Shown here in pieces: positions 27,847-36,185 of a DNA stretch of 64,000 nucleotides. The stretch covers positions 82,628 to 146,627 of the forward strand of contig ONMA01000005.1 in assembly GCA_900318815.1 (NCBI GenBank), given 5' to 3'. The position numbers and the translations under genes are program-made. Under the pieces are notes generated by a model, which saw only the letters and a program-made list of their open reading frames with translations, had not been told where the DNA came from and made no database searches. Each line of letters begins with the position of its first letter. Within the stretch, counting starts at the first letter, position 1. This DNA comes from an uncultured Prevotellaceae bacterium (GTDB lineage: Bacteria > Bacteroidota > Bacteroidia > Bacteroidales > Bacteroidaceae).

Positions 27847-29484
27847 TTACTTAGCCTGTTCCAGTGCCAGCGTCTTCGTGGGAAGGTCGCAGACCTCAGC
27901 GGGTCCCCAGTACTGGATGGGGCCGGGATAGATGTAGGCCGTCTTGCGGGCCCACTCCTCGCGGTGAGCGGCAAACTCCTTGAAGGGAGCGCCGTCGAGC
28001 TCTACCAGGGCCTTGCGAATCACGGGTTTCATCTCGCCGGCACGACGCTCCATGTTCATCATCATCGTGATGGGCACACCGCCTGCCTTCCACTCGTCGG
28101 CAGGAGCTGTGGTGTTCTGCACGATGGCCATGTAGCCGGTCTTGCCGTTGGCAATGAGCTGGGCTGCCGAGGTGCCGAGGGCGTAGCAGTAGTCGGCGTC
28201 GAAGTTCGAAGGAGCGGCGCAGCGTCCCTCATAGCCGAAGAAGTGGTGCATGGCCGAGAACTTGCCAGCGTACTTGCCTTCCTTCTTCATCTTCTCAAGC
28301 TTCTGTGCCACCATGGTCGAGAGCAGTTTCTCGGTCTCGATGAGGCTCACCTGTACGTTTCCGTGCGGGTCGCGGTCGAGGGCAAGCTGACGGGCCACGC
28401 CAGTGGGCAGAGAGTTGAACACAGCCAGGTTCTCGTCGGTCAGGTGAGCCTTGGCGAAGTCAATCTGCTCCGTGCGACCCATGTCCTTCACCTCTGGACG
28501 TGCCAGCACGTCGTTGAGCTGGGCAATGAGCTTCTTGATGGCGGGGATGAACTCGATGACACCCTCGGGGATGACGACCGTGCCGAAGTTGTTGCCGTCG
28601 GCGGCGCGTGCGGCCACCACATTGGCGATGTACTCCACGATGTTGTCAAGGCTCATGGCCTTGGCCTCGATTTCCTCAGAGATGAGGCAGACGTTGGGCT
28701 GCGTCTGCAGGGCGCACTCTAAGGCGATGTGGCTGGCCGAGCGGCCCATCACCTTGATGAAGTGCCAGTACTTGCGCGACGAGTTGCAGTCGCGCTCGAT
28801 GTTGCCGATAAGCTCCGAGTAGGTCTTGCAGGCGGTGTCGAAGCCGAACGAGGTCTCAATCTGCGAGTTCTTCAGGTCGCCGTCGATGGTCTTGGGGCAG
28901 CCGATGACCTGCACGCCGTAGTTCTTGGCAGCGTAGTATTCGGCCAGCACGCAGGCGTTGGTATTAGAGTCGTCGCCACCGATGATGACGATGGCCTTGA
29001 TGCCGAGCTCGCGGATAATCTCCAGACCCTTCTCAAACTGATCCACCTTCTCTAACTTGGTACGGCCCGAGCCAATCATGTCGAATCCGCCCGTGTTGCG
29101 ATACTCATCAACGTACTCGGCTGTCAGCTCCATGTAGTTGTGGTCTACCAGACCGCCAGGACCCAGGATGAAGCCGAAGAGGCGGTTAGCGGGGTTCAGC
29201 TTCTTCACGGCATCGAACAGGCCGGTAATCACGTTGTGACCGCCGGGAGCCTGGCCACCGCTCAGGATGATACCCACGTTCATGGGCTCGTGTGCCGTCT
29301 CCTCGCCGGGGACGAACTCTACGAGCGGCATGCCATAGGTATTGGGGAAGAGCTTCTTGATCTCTTCCTGGTTGTCAACACTCTGTGTAGGCGCACCCTC
29401 CTGCACCTTCACGGCACCCTGCAGGCCGCGTGGCAGCTTAGGCTGATAGGCGGCTCTTGCAATCTGCAATGCACTTTTTTCCAT
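27847..29484 (-). CDS. pfp: Diphosphate-fructose-6-phosphate 1-phosphotransferase (PPi-PFK)
   Basis: The 545-residue protein belongs to the long PPi-dependent phosphofructokinase group: [39 protein letters not shown] (GGDDS in place of the GGDGS of ATP-PFK), [12 protein letters not shown] (PKTxDGD motif) and [16 protein letters not shown]. It phosphorylates fructose 6-phosphate with pyrophosphate and is the usual glycolytic phosphofructokinase form in Bacteroidales. A TAnnTTTG element lies upstream on the minus strand (29540-29547). Confidence 0.95.
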   Translation of the reverse strand: MEKSALQIARAAYQPKLPRGLQGAVKVQEGAPTQSVDNQEEIKKLFPNTYGMPLVEFVPGEETAHEPMNVGIILSGGQAPGGHNVITGLFDAVKKLNPANRLFGFILGPGGLVDHNYMELTAEYVDEYRNTGGFDMIGSGRTKLEKVDQFEKGLEIIRELGIKAIVIIGGDDSNTNACVLAEYYAAKNYGVQVIGCPKTIDGDLKNSQIETSFGFDTACKTYSELIGNIERDCNSSRKYWHFIKVMGRSASHIALECALQTQPNVCLISEEIEAKAMSLDNIVEYIANVVAARAADGNNFGTVVIPEGVIEFIPAIKKLIAQLNDVLARPEVKDMGRTEQIDFAKAHLTDENLAVFNSLPTGVARQLALDRDPHGNVQVSLIETEKLLSTMVAQKLEKMKKEGKYAGKFSAMHHFFGYEGRCAAPSNFDADYCYALGTSAAQLIANGKTGYMAIVQNTTAPADEWKAGGVPITMMMNMERRAGEMKPVIRKALVELDGAPFKEFAAHREEWARKTAYIYPGPIQYWGPAEVCDLPTKTLALEQAK

Positions 29485-29539
29485 AAATCGTTTTGTTTTA
29501 TTTGAATAGGTAAAAAATCCGTTTCTCTCTTTCGATTTG

Positions 29540-29547
29540 CAAAGATA
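29540..29547 (-). promoter_or_regulatory. -7 element for pfp
   Basis: The minus strand reads TATCTTTG, 56 bases upstream of the pfp start. Confidence 0.5.
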
Positions 29548-29606
29548 CGTATTTCATTTGAGAAAACGACATGTTTAGCATTTTTTATATCATTACTAAG
29601 AAAAAT

Positions 29607-29645
29607 ATCGGGAACAATGCGCAAGGAGTGCGCATCGTCCCCGAT
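29607..29645. terminator. Hairpin ATCGGG…CCCGAT, family shared with 33991
   Basis: ATCGGGAACAATGCGC pairs with GCGCATCGTCCCCGAT with two mismatches around a 7-base loop. A close relative with a perfect 16-base stem follows the GH98 gene at 33991-34031. There is no T-run, so it is a repeat-type 3' hairpin or attenuator candidate. Confidence 0.6.
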
Positions 29646-29665
29646 GATTAATTAAGTGGGTTACT

Positions 29666-29767
29666 ATTATTCGTCCCAGATGCCGCCGCAGTTCATGGCA
29701 TCGTTCCAGCTGTCGCCGGGGGTGTCGTCATGGGTGACTTCTTTCCGTTCTTGCCTTGCAAGCGTCC
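29666..29767 (-). pseudogene. Relics: small acidic peptide C-terminus and T9SS tail fragment
   Basis: On the minus strand a frame without a start codon ends …DSWNDAMNCGGIWDE, like the tails of short acidic Bacteroidales peptides. Directly upstream, 29738-29767 is a 30-base match (one difference) to the 3' end of the LamG gene (4614-4643, coding GRLQGKNGKK). The two pieces are in different frames. I read this as deletion debris from a surface-protein/peptide gene pair. Confidence 0.55.
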
Positions 29768-29820
29768 TTCAGTCGATTATTCCTTGCTTGCTGTCAGCCT
29801 TTCAATGAAGGTCTTTAGCT

Positions 29821-29925
29821 TCAGCACGAGGAGTTTGGGAAAGGGTATTCTGGGTAGGCAGAGCCGCGACGGGCCAGCGACGACAGTAGGCTGTTGGTGT
29901 CGAGCACCACACGGTCAGTCGGCAT
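29821..29925 (-). pseudogene. Truncated PIN-domain toxin
   Basis: The ATG at 29925 overlaps the end of the antitoxin-like gene. The first 34 residues contain DRVVLDTNSLLSSLARRGSAY, the N-terminal strand and first acidic residue (VVLDTNxL) of PIN-domain ribonuclease toxins. The frame then stops at 29821, where the remaining about 100 residues with the other catalytic acids are missing. The toxin is therefore almost certainly inactive. Confidence 0.7.
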
Positions 29926-30157
29926 AGGCGTGATGTTTGGCATGAACGTCTTCCGTAGCCAGAGCGTCGATGTGCGCCTGGCTCCACTTGCCCTCATCCC
30001 AGAGCTTGTCCATCTCTTCGTCCACCTTGCGGGCATAGTAGTCGCAGATGACCTTCCGCAGCTCGTTGGCCTGCTCCACTGTCTTCATGTGTCCCAGCAG
30101 TTGCAGGATGTCCAGTTGTGCCTTGTTCAGCACGGTTCTTTCTTCCATTGCTTCCAT
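29915..30157 (-). CDS. Antitoxin-like protein of a PIN-type TA module
   Basis: The 80-residue helical protein has ERTVLNKAQLDILQLLGHMK followed by ELRKVICDYYARKVDEEMDKLWDEG. This is the composition and gene order seen for antitoxins placed immediately before PIN toxins in Bacteroidales. The downstream toxin start overlaps its last codons, so translation was coupled. With the toxin truncated, the gene may persist as an orphan. Confidence 0.65.
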   Translation of the reverse strand: MEAMEERTVLNKAQLDILQLLGHMKTVEQANELRKVICDYYARKVDEEMDKLWDEGKWSQAHIDALATEDVHAKHHAYAD

Positions 30158-30223
30158 AATTCTCGTTGTTTAGAGTTTCACGGAGCAAAGGTATAACTAT
30201 TTTCCGACAAACCCGCTAAGGAG

Positions 30224-30312
30224 GGCACTTTTTATTCTAAGGATTATGGGATTTCGGGATTTTCCCTTGCGGCGCGATGCGCCGCCCATCCTTAAATCCT
30301 TGAATCCTTAGA
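30224..30312. repeat. TCTAAGGATT palindromic element, copy 1
   Basis: The 89-base element begins GGCACTTTTTATTCTAAGG and ends AATCCTTAGA, so the ends pair (TCTAAGGATT/AATCCTTAGA). A GC-rich inner hairpin (GCGGCGCGATGCGCCGC) is at its centre. A nearly identical copy in the same orientation is at 34066-34153. This and the 30347 TATCCGTTTGTCTC motif are the main content of the gap 30158-30465. Confidence 0.8.
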
Positions 30313-30452
30313 CATTATATCTTCCGCAAAGATTCTTTCCCTGGAATAATATCCGTTTGTCTCCAGGAATATGGAGGATGGATTGACCGATCTTAGAGAC
30401 ATACAGAAAACATTACGAAACATGCCCCAACGGCATATATCTTTTTTTGGGG

Positions 30453-30460
30453 TAACTTTG
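30453..30460 (+). promoter_or_regulatory. -7 element for 30466 gene
   Basis: TAACTTTG matches TAnnTTTG and ends only 5 bases before the ATG at 30466. If used, it would give a nearly leaderless transcript for that gene. Confidence 0.5.
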
Positions 30461-30465
30461 CACCT

Positions 30466-30774
30466 ATGAAACCAATCACTTTACTTTCGTCACTTTTGCT
30501 CTGTGTGTTGTCGCCTTTGGCTGCGATGGCCCAGACCCAGACCATTGATATTAGTGGCAACAACACCTCCTCTAATTACATCAGTTATAGCACCTCCATC
30601 TCCCTGCCGGTCGGCAAGACCGTCGATGTGAAGATGGCGCGCTATTGTTATTTCTCGTCGACCATCTCGGGTACGGGCATCCTGAACCTTTATGCAGGTG
30701 GCAGCTTTGCCCAGCGTCATCAGATGGCCGTGCGGGGCCATTTTCGTAACGGAAAGAAATTTATTATAAAGTGA
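30466..30774 (+). CDS. Shrunken secreted beta-helix protein (probable internal-deletion remnant)
   Basis: The product is 102 residues. A signal peptide (LLSSLLLCVLSPLAAMA) leads into one beta-helix-like turn (KTVDVKMARYCYFSS, GTGILNLYAGG). It then jumps to a basic stretch and ends NGKKFIIK, the final residues of a T9SS-like tail. The family these pieces come from is usually hundreds of residues long. The frame is intact and a promoter element is present, so it may still be expressed. It is followed 21 bases later by the GH98 gene. Confidence 0.55.
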   Translation: MKPITLLSSLLLCVLSPLAAMAQTQTIDISGNNTSSNYISYSTSISLPVGKTVDVKMARYCYFSSTISGTGILNLYAGGSFAQRHQMAVRGHFRNGKKFIIK

Positions 30775-30795
30775 GTAATAACCAAACTATAAACT

Positions 30796-33700
30796 ATGAT
30801 GAAAAAAAACATTTATTTCGCTTTGCTGGCCCTGTTGCTGATGGTGACGGGACAGTCGGTGTCGGCACAGGAACGCCGTCCCATTGATTCACAACATCCG
30901 CTCTGGCTGGTGCATATCGACGTGTGGAACACGGCCGATCCGCAGAAAATCATTAACCTCATCCCCGAGGAAATTAAGCCCTACGTCTGCATGAACCTCT
31001 CGTTCTCGTGCCAGTACGACAAGGAGCGCAACATCTACAAGATGCCTCGCTGTGCCGTGCGTACCTACAAGTCGTGGGCCTCGGTGTGCCAGGCCAACGG
31101 ACTCTGGTTCACCTGCCAGCCTGCCAGTGGCGGCCACACCCATATCCAGGACGACGACTTGGAGACGTTCGAGTACTTCTTCAAGCGCTATCCCAACTTC
31201 CTGGGCTGGAACTACGCCGAGCAGTTCTGGGGCTTCGACGAGGCAGGCGACAAGAGCAGCAGCACGCAGGCTTCGCGTATCGCACTCTTTGCCAAGTTAG
31301 TGCCCATGCACCACAAGTATGGCGGTTTCCTCACCATCTCTTTCTGTGGCAACGTGTGGTCGCATCCGCTCAATCCGATGGGCATGATGAAGCGCAACAA
31401 AGACCTGCTCTTAGCCTGTAAGGAATATCCCGAGGCCATCCTGTGGCTGTACAAGTACACCACCAGCTCGTGTTTCTACAACAACGAGAGTGTCACCTTC
31501 GGCCCGTTCATCTCGGGTCTGGCCAAGAACTATGGCGTGCGCTACGACAACTGCGGCTGGAACGGTGCCCTCGATGCCATTCTGGGCGACGGCCACGGAA
31601 AGAAATATCCCGGTGCAGCCGGCTTGGGCACGGTGATGGAGCAGACCTGTGTGAATGGCGGTGCCGTGTGGGACGGCCCGGAGCTTATCTGGACGGAGGA
31701 CTTCCAGAACCTGAGCAACACGACGGTCGACGGCTATACGCGCCGCAACTGGGGCACCTTCCCCAACTTCAAGGGCGTCTGGCTCGACATGTTCCGCAAG
31801 ATCATCGACGGCACCATGTATATTCCCACCCGTGAGGAGGTAATCGGCAAGACCAGGATTGTGGTGCAGAACGACGTGAACAGCGGTAACGATGAAGATA
31901 AATATGCTGCCTGGGGCTCTCTCTACGACGGTGTCTATAAGCAGGACGATCCCTTCAACCGTGGCAACGGCCAGTGGATGGACAACTTCTGCTACTTCAA
32001 GAAGACGGGACGCTATGGGGCCATTCCCCTGGTCATCGCACTCTACGACGATGTGGCTAAGAGCATCCCCGTCGTGGTGAAGAAGTCGGCCTTTAGTTCA
32101 CGCTGGGGTACTACTGCCAGGAAAACAGCCGACTTCAATGCCCAGTATCCCGAGGTGTCTACCGGCGACCTCTATGTGAACCGCTATCGCAACCAGTTGG
32201 TAACCTATACGCCTTATACCTATTTAAATAAGAATAAGACGGCTTCGGCCACCATTCCCCTGCAGTACAACACTTGCGAGGAGTTGCAGCTTACCTATGG
32301 CAAACTGTCGAGCGGACTCATCCGCGAGTATGCCGACCATATCTATTTCTACCTGAACAACTATCGCAGCGACTCGATTACCGTACAGAGCGACATCATC
32401 ACCGTGAAGGGTGTCAACGCCGAGCCGACCTGTACCATCAAGAAGCGCGAGACGGGTGCCGCAGGTGCTGCCGTCTCCTATACTAAGAGCTATGACGCTG
32501 AAAATGCCACCTTTACGGTTACCGTCAAGCACATGGGCCCCCTCGACCTCACCATCAACTGCCAGGGTTCGGCTGAGCGCACCGCTACCGACGTGCTGCC
32601 CGCCGAGGCATTGCCCACCCCCAAGCAGCCCGAGCCTTTCGTAGGCCCTATCGTCATCGAGGCTGAGGACATGGACTACAAGAACGTCAAGGGTGTGAAC
32701 CTGAGCAACTCGGGCTGGTACTTCCCCGAAGTACTCGACTACGCTGGCAATGGCTATGTGGACATGGGTACCAATACGGCTGGGGCACTGCGCCATCAGC
32801 TCAAGCTGAATCAGGGTGGCGACTACGTGGTGAGCGTTCGCTATTGCTCAGCCAGCAAGACCGGCACGCTGGCAGCCACAGTGAATGGCACCCGGCAGAA
32901 CATAACGATAGAGAAGGTAGGACTCAACGACTGGCGCAAGGTCAAGTTCAATGCCACGATGAAGGAAGGCCAGAACACGCTGATACTTTCCAACACCGCC
33001 GGTATTGGCATGTACATCGACCAGATTATCTACACGCCCGCAGGAACGGAAGCAGAGAAGTTCTTGGTGAGCGTGCGTCAGGACGAGCACGGTACGCTGA
33101 CCGCCAACGTTACCGAGGCTGCCGAGGGCGAGGTGGTTCGCCTGAGTGTGAGTGCCGAGGAAGGCTATAAGCTCACGGAGCTGCGTGTCATCAACTCGGT
33201 CTACTTCACCATGGCCAAGACCATCAATGTCTCTGACCCTGAGAACATTACCTTTGTCATGCCCGACGATAACGTGACCCTCCAGCCGGTCTTCACCGAC
33301 ATGACGGCCATCTATAAGCTTGACTTCGGCAGCGTGCAGAATGGAACCATGCCGGTAGGCTGGCGTGCCATACAGGAGGACGGTACGCATGAGTACCCCA
33401 ATAGCTACGGTTCTGGCTCGCGCACCATGGTAGGCTTCACGGGCTATCAGGGCAAGGCGCTCTACTGGCGCAACAACGCGGCTGAGTATGGCCGTCAGAC
33501 TGCCTACCGCCTACCGTTAGAGGCTGGCGATTACAAGGTGACGTTCGTCATGGCTGCCTGGAAGGGTAATCCCCAGTACAAGGTGCAGGTGCTCAATGCC
33601 GCTACAGGCAGTGCTATTGCCACCTCGGGCACGTTTACGGCTGCGCCCAATGCCAACGGCAATACGTCGGCCAATGTGAGTTCGGCCCAGACCCGCGAGT

Positions 33701-33960
33701 TCGAGTTTACGGTCAGCACAAAGGGTAATTACATTATTCAGTTTGCCGATGCTACCACCTCGGGCGGCTATCATGAGTTCCTGCTCCTGGAAACACGTGT
33801 CAACAGCAAGGCATCTTCGGGCATCAGCGTTGTCTTTACGGGGTGCAACCTGCCAGCCGGCATCTACAGCCTCTCGGGCAAGCGCTTGCAGGAAATGCAG
33901 AAGGGCTTCAACATCGTGGTCTCTGAAGATGGTACTGCCCGCAAGGTGCTGAAGCAGTAA
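30796..33960 (+). CDS. GH98-family glycoside hydrolase, multidomain, T9SS-like tail
   Basis: The protein is 1054 residues with signal peptide (…ALLALLLMVTGQSVSA). The catalytic GH98 region is about 30-360: HPLWLVHIDVWNTADPQKII, PEEIKPYVCMNLSFSC, FLGWNYAEQFWGFDE, and a C-terminal GH98 beta domain to about 590. Then come a CBM6-like domain (about 616-746, IVIEAEDMDY…YIDQIIYTP), an Ig-like module (746-835) and a malectin/CBM-like domain (837-995, YKLDFGS). It ends in AGIYSLSGKRL. Known GH98 enzymes are endo-acting, either on blood-group galactosides or, in Bacteroides ovatus, on complex xylan; which applies here cannot be read from sequence. Confidence 0.88.
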   Translation: MMKKNIYFALLALLLMVTGQSVSAQERRPIDSQHPLWLVHIDVWNTADPQKIINLIPEEIKPYVCMNLSFSCQYDKERNIYKMPRCAVRTYKSWASVCQANGLWFTCQPASGGHTHIQDDDLETFEYFFKRYPNFLGWNYAEQFWGFDEAGDKSSSTQASRIALFAKLVPMHHKYGGFLTISFCGNVWSHPLNPMGMMKRNKDLLLACKEYPEAILWLYKYTTSSCFYNNESVTFGPFISGLAKNYGVRYDNCGWNGALDAILGDGHGKKYPGAAGLGTVMEQTCVNGGAVWDGPELIWTEDFQNLSNTTVDGYTRRNWGTFPNFKGVWLDMFRKIIDGTMYIPTREEVIGKTRIVVQNDVNSGNDEDKYAAWGSLYDGVYKQDDPFNRGNGQWMDNFCYFKKTGRYGAIPLVIALYDDVAKSIPVVVKKSAFSSRWGTTARKTADFNAQYPEVSTGDLYVNRYRNQLVTYTPYTYLNKNKTASATIPLQYNTCEELQLTYGKLSSGLIREYADHIYFYLNNYRSDSITVQSDIITVKGVNAEPTCTIKKRETGAAGAAVSYTKSYDAENATFTVTVKHMGPLDLTINCQGSAERTATDVLPAEALPTPKQPEPFVGPIVIEAEDMDYKNVKGVNLSNSGWYFPEVLDYAGNGYVDMGTNTAGALRHQLKLNQGGDYVVSVRYCSASKTGTLAATVNGTRQNITIEKVGLNDWRKVKFNATMKEGQNTLILSNTAGIGMYIDQIIYTPAGTEAEKFLVSVRQDEHGTLTANVTEAAEGEVVRLSVSAEEGYKLTELRVINSVYFTMAKTINVSDPENITFVMPDDNVTLQPVFTDMTAIYKLDFGSVQNGTMPVGWRAIQEDGTHEYPNSYGSGSRTMVGFTGYQGKALYWRNNAAEYGRQTAYRLPLEAGDYKVTFVMAAWKGNPQYKVQVLNAATGSAIATSGTFTAAPNANGNTSANVSSAQTREFEFTVSTKGNYIIQFADATTSGGYHEFLLLETRVNSKASSGISVVFTGCNLPAGIYSLSGKRLQEMQKGFNIVVSEDGTARKVLKQ

Positions 33961-33990
33961 ATTCCTTTATATCCGTTTGTCTCAGTATGA

Positions 33991-34031
33991 AATCGGGGAC
34001 GATGCGTACTCTTGGCGCATCGTCCCCGATT
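33991..34031 (+). terminator. Perfect 16-bp hairpin after GH98 gene
   Basis: AATCGGGGACGATGCG pairs with CGCATCGTCCCCGATT around a 9-base loop, 31 bases after the stop. There is no T-run. It is the better-preserved relative of 29607-29645. Confidence 0.7.
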
Positions 34032-34065
34032 CGATGACGATATTTGAGAAAAACGGAAACGCCGG

Positions 34066-34153
34066 GGCACTTTTTATTCTAAGGATTATAGGATTTCGGG
34101 ATTTACCTTGCGGCGCACCGCGCCGTCCATCCTTGAATCCTTAAATCCTTAGA
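34066..34153. repeat. TCTAAGGATT palindromic element, copy 2
   Basis: Same element as 30224-30312: identical start GGCACTTTTTATTCTAAGG, a central GCGGCGC…GCGCCG hairpin and the end AATCCTTAGA. Both copies have the same orientation and enclose the 30466-33960 locus. Confidence 0.8.
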
Positions 34154-34181
34154 AAAAATATCTTTCTCTGTGGTGAAAAAA

Positions 34182-34209
34182 GGCGTGCCGCAGCATCCTG
34201 CGGCACGCC
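34182..34209 (-). terminator. Intrinsic terminator of the GGGtGRT operon
   Basis: GGCGTGCCGCAG and CTGCGGCACGCC form a perfect 12-bp stem with a 4-base loop. On the minus strand it is followed by TTTTTTC, as expected for a Rho-independent terminator 47 bases past the minus-strand gene end. Confidence 0.85.
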
Positions 34210-34255
34210 ATTATAATATAAAGAGGTGTAAATCCTACTTTTTGCAGGCAAAGAT

Positions 34256-35269
34256 TTACTTCTTGTTCAGGGCCAGGTCAATCTCCACGGCGATGGAAAC
34301 GGTGGCACCCACCATCGGGTTGTTGCCGATGCCGAGGAAACCCATCATCTCTACGTGAGCGGGAACTGACGACGAACCTGCAAACTGGGCGTCGCTGTGC
34401 ATGCGGCCCAGCGTGTCGGTCATACCGTAAGAGGCGGGGCCTGCAGCCATGTTGTCGGGGTGCAGGGTGCGGCCAGTACCGCCACCGGAAGCCACTGAGA
34501 AGTAGGGCTTGCCAGCGAGCACGCGCTCCTTCTTATAGGTGCCGGCTACGGGGTGCTGGAAGCGGGTGGGGTTGGTAGAGTTACCGGTAATCGATACGTC
34601 GACGTTCTCCTTCCACAGGATGGCAACGCCCTCGCGCACGTCGTCGGCACCGTAGCACTTCACCTTGGCACGGGGGCCGTCGCTGTAGGGAGTCTCCTTC
34701 ACTACCTTCACCTCGCCGGTGTAGTAGTCGAACTGAGTCTGCACATAGGTGAAGCCATTGATGCGGCTGATGATCATGGCAGCGTCCTTGCCCAGACCGT
34801 TCAGGATGACGCGGAGGGGCTTCTGGCGAACCTTGTTAGCCTTCTCGGCAATCTTGATGGCACCCTCAGCGGCAGCGAAGCTCTCGTGGCCAGCCAGGAA
34901 GGCGAAGCACTCGGTCTCCTCGCGCAACAGACGAGCTGCCAGGTTACCGTGACCCAGACCCACCTTGCGGTCGTCGGCCACTGAACCGGGGATGCAGAAG
35001 CTCTGCAGACCGATACCGATGGCCTCGGCAGCCTCGGCTGCGTTCTTCACGCCCTTCTTGATGGCGATGGCGGCACCGCATACGTAGGCCCACTTTGCGT
35101 TCTCGAAGCAGATGCGCTGCGTCTCTTCACACATCTGATAGGGATCGACACCGGCCTTCTCGCAAATCTCGTTGGCCTCTTCAATGCTATTGATCCCGTT
35201 CTCTTTCAGAGCGGCCAGCACCTGGTTGATGCGACGCTCGTAGCTCTCGAATTGTACTTTTCTAATCAT
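34256..35269 (-). CDS. GGGtGRT protein (conserved, function unknown)
   Basis: The 337-residue cytoplasmic protein contains the family-naming motif SVASGGGTGRTLHPDNMA at about 270, plus GLGHGNLAARLLREETECFAF and PAHVEMMGFLGIG. Conserved cysteines (FCIPGS, EECFAF-type, KCYGADD) are compatible with metal or Fe-S chemistry, but none is a classical cluster motif. It lies 15 bases downstream of the NifU-like gene, an association that is itself typical of this family. I know of no established reaction. Confidence 0.85.
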   Translation of the reverse strand: MIRKVQFESYERRINQVLAALKENGINSIEEANEICEKAGVDPYQMCEETQRICFENAKWAYVCGAAIAIKKGVKNAAEAAEAIGIGLQSFCIPGSVADDRKVGLGHGNLAARLLREETECFAFLAGHESFAAAEGAIKIAEKANKVRQKPLRVILNGLGKDAAMIISRINGFTYVQTQFDYYTGEVKVVKETPYSDGPRAKVKCYGADDVREGVAILWKENVDVSITGNSTNPTRFQHPVAGTYKKERVLAGKPYFSVASGGGTGRTLHPDNMAAGPASYGMTDTLGRMHSDAQFAGSSSVPAHVEMMGFLGIGNNPMVGATVSIAVEIDLALNKK

Positions 35270-35284
35270 TGCTCGTTTCCTCCT

Positions 35285-35986
35285 TTATTCTTTGCGTGGA
35301 TCAATAACCTTCACAATACCCTGCTCGGCGGTGGTGCGGCCATAGCTGCCTGTGAACTTCTTCACGGCCTCGTTGGCATCCATGCCGTCTTTGATGGCTT
35401 CCATCATCTTGCCTAAGTGTACGTACTCGTAACCGCAAACCTGGCTGTCCTTGTCGAGGAACTGCTTGGTGATGTAACCCTCAGTGAGTTCAAGATAGCG
35501 TGTGCCCTTGGCAACAGTGCCATAGAGCGTACCCGTCTGAGAGCGCAGGCCCTTGCCTAAGTCTTCCAGACCGGCACCGATGACAAGACCGCCCTCGGAG
35601 AAGGCACTCTGGGTGCGTCCGTAGACAATCTGCAGGAACAACTCGCGCATGGCGGTGTTGATGGCATCGCAGACGAGGTCGGTGTTCAGGGCCTCAAGAA
35701 TGGTCTTGCCCGGAAGAATCTCGCTGGCCATAGCGGCAGAGTGAGTCATACCCGTGCAACCGATGGTCTCGACCAGGGCCTCCTGGATGACGCCGTCCTT
35801 CACGTTCAGCGACAGCTTGCAGGCACCCTGCTGAGGAGCGCACCAGCCAATACCGTGGGTATAGCCCGAAATGTCCTTGATCTCCTTGGCCTGAATCCAC
35901 TTGCCCTCCTCGGGAATGGGTGCAGGACCGTGGTTGGGGCCTTTGGCCACAACGCACATGTTTTCAACTTCCTTAGAATAAATCAT
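35285..35986 (-). CDS. NifU-like iron-sulfur cluster assembly scaffold protein
   Basis: The 233-residue protein has a NifU/IscU-like N-terminal fold: HGIGWCAPQQGACKLSL, VETIGCTGMTHSAAMASEIL and NTDLVCDAINTAM give three cysteines in scaffold-like positions. The C-terminal part (YEYVHLGKMMEAIKDGMDA) is not part of classical IscU. The start could be 35986 (MIYSKEVENM) or the second ATG (MCVVAKGP). It is first in the operon with the GGGtGRT gene. A TAAATTTG -7 element is at 36036-36043 on the minus strand. Confidence 0.8.
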   Translation of the reverse strand: MIYSKEVENMCVVAKGPNHGPAPIPEEGKWIQAKEIKDISGYTHGIGWCAPQQGACKLSLNVKDGVIQEALVETIGCTGMTHSAAMASEILPGKTILEALNTDLVCDAINTAMRELFLQIVYGRTQSAFSEGGLVIGAGLEDLGKGLRSQTGTLYGTVAKGTRYLELTEGYITKQFLDKDSQVCGYEYVHLGKMMEAIKDGMDANEAVKKFTGSYGRTTAEQGIVKVIDPRKE

Positions 35987-36035
35987 ACTATTAGTTTAAT
36001 TTATAAAAATGATGAGATTTCATCGTTTATGGGTG

Positions 36036-36043
36036 CAAATTTA
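36036..36043 (-). promoter_or_regulatory. -7 element for NifU-like/GGGtGRT operon
   Basis: The minus strand reads TAAATTTG, 50 bases upstream of the NifU-like start. No clear -33 element. Confidence 0.45.
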
Positions 36044-36118
36044 CAAAATAAATATGAAATACTCATTAAGAATAGGTATTTTTTTCGGTCTATGATGAAG
36101 ATTTTTGAAGATTTTGCT

Positions 36119-36126
36119 TATCTTTG
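36119..36126 (+). promoter_or_regulatory. -7 element for ROK kinase gene
   Basis: TATCTTTG matches TAnnTTTG, 60 bases upstream of the chosen start at 36186. Confidence 0.5.
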
Positions 36127-36185
36127 CATCCAGTTAGCAATAATTGTTAGGAATAATTAATTCAAATTACATAAACAATATCTCT

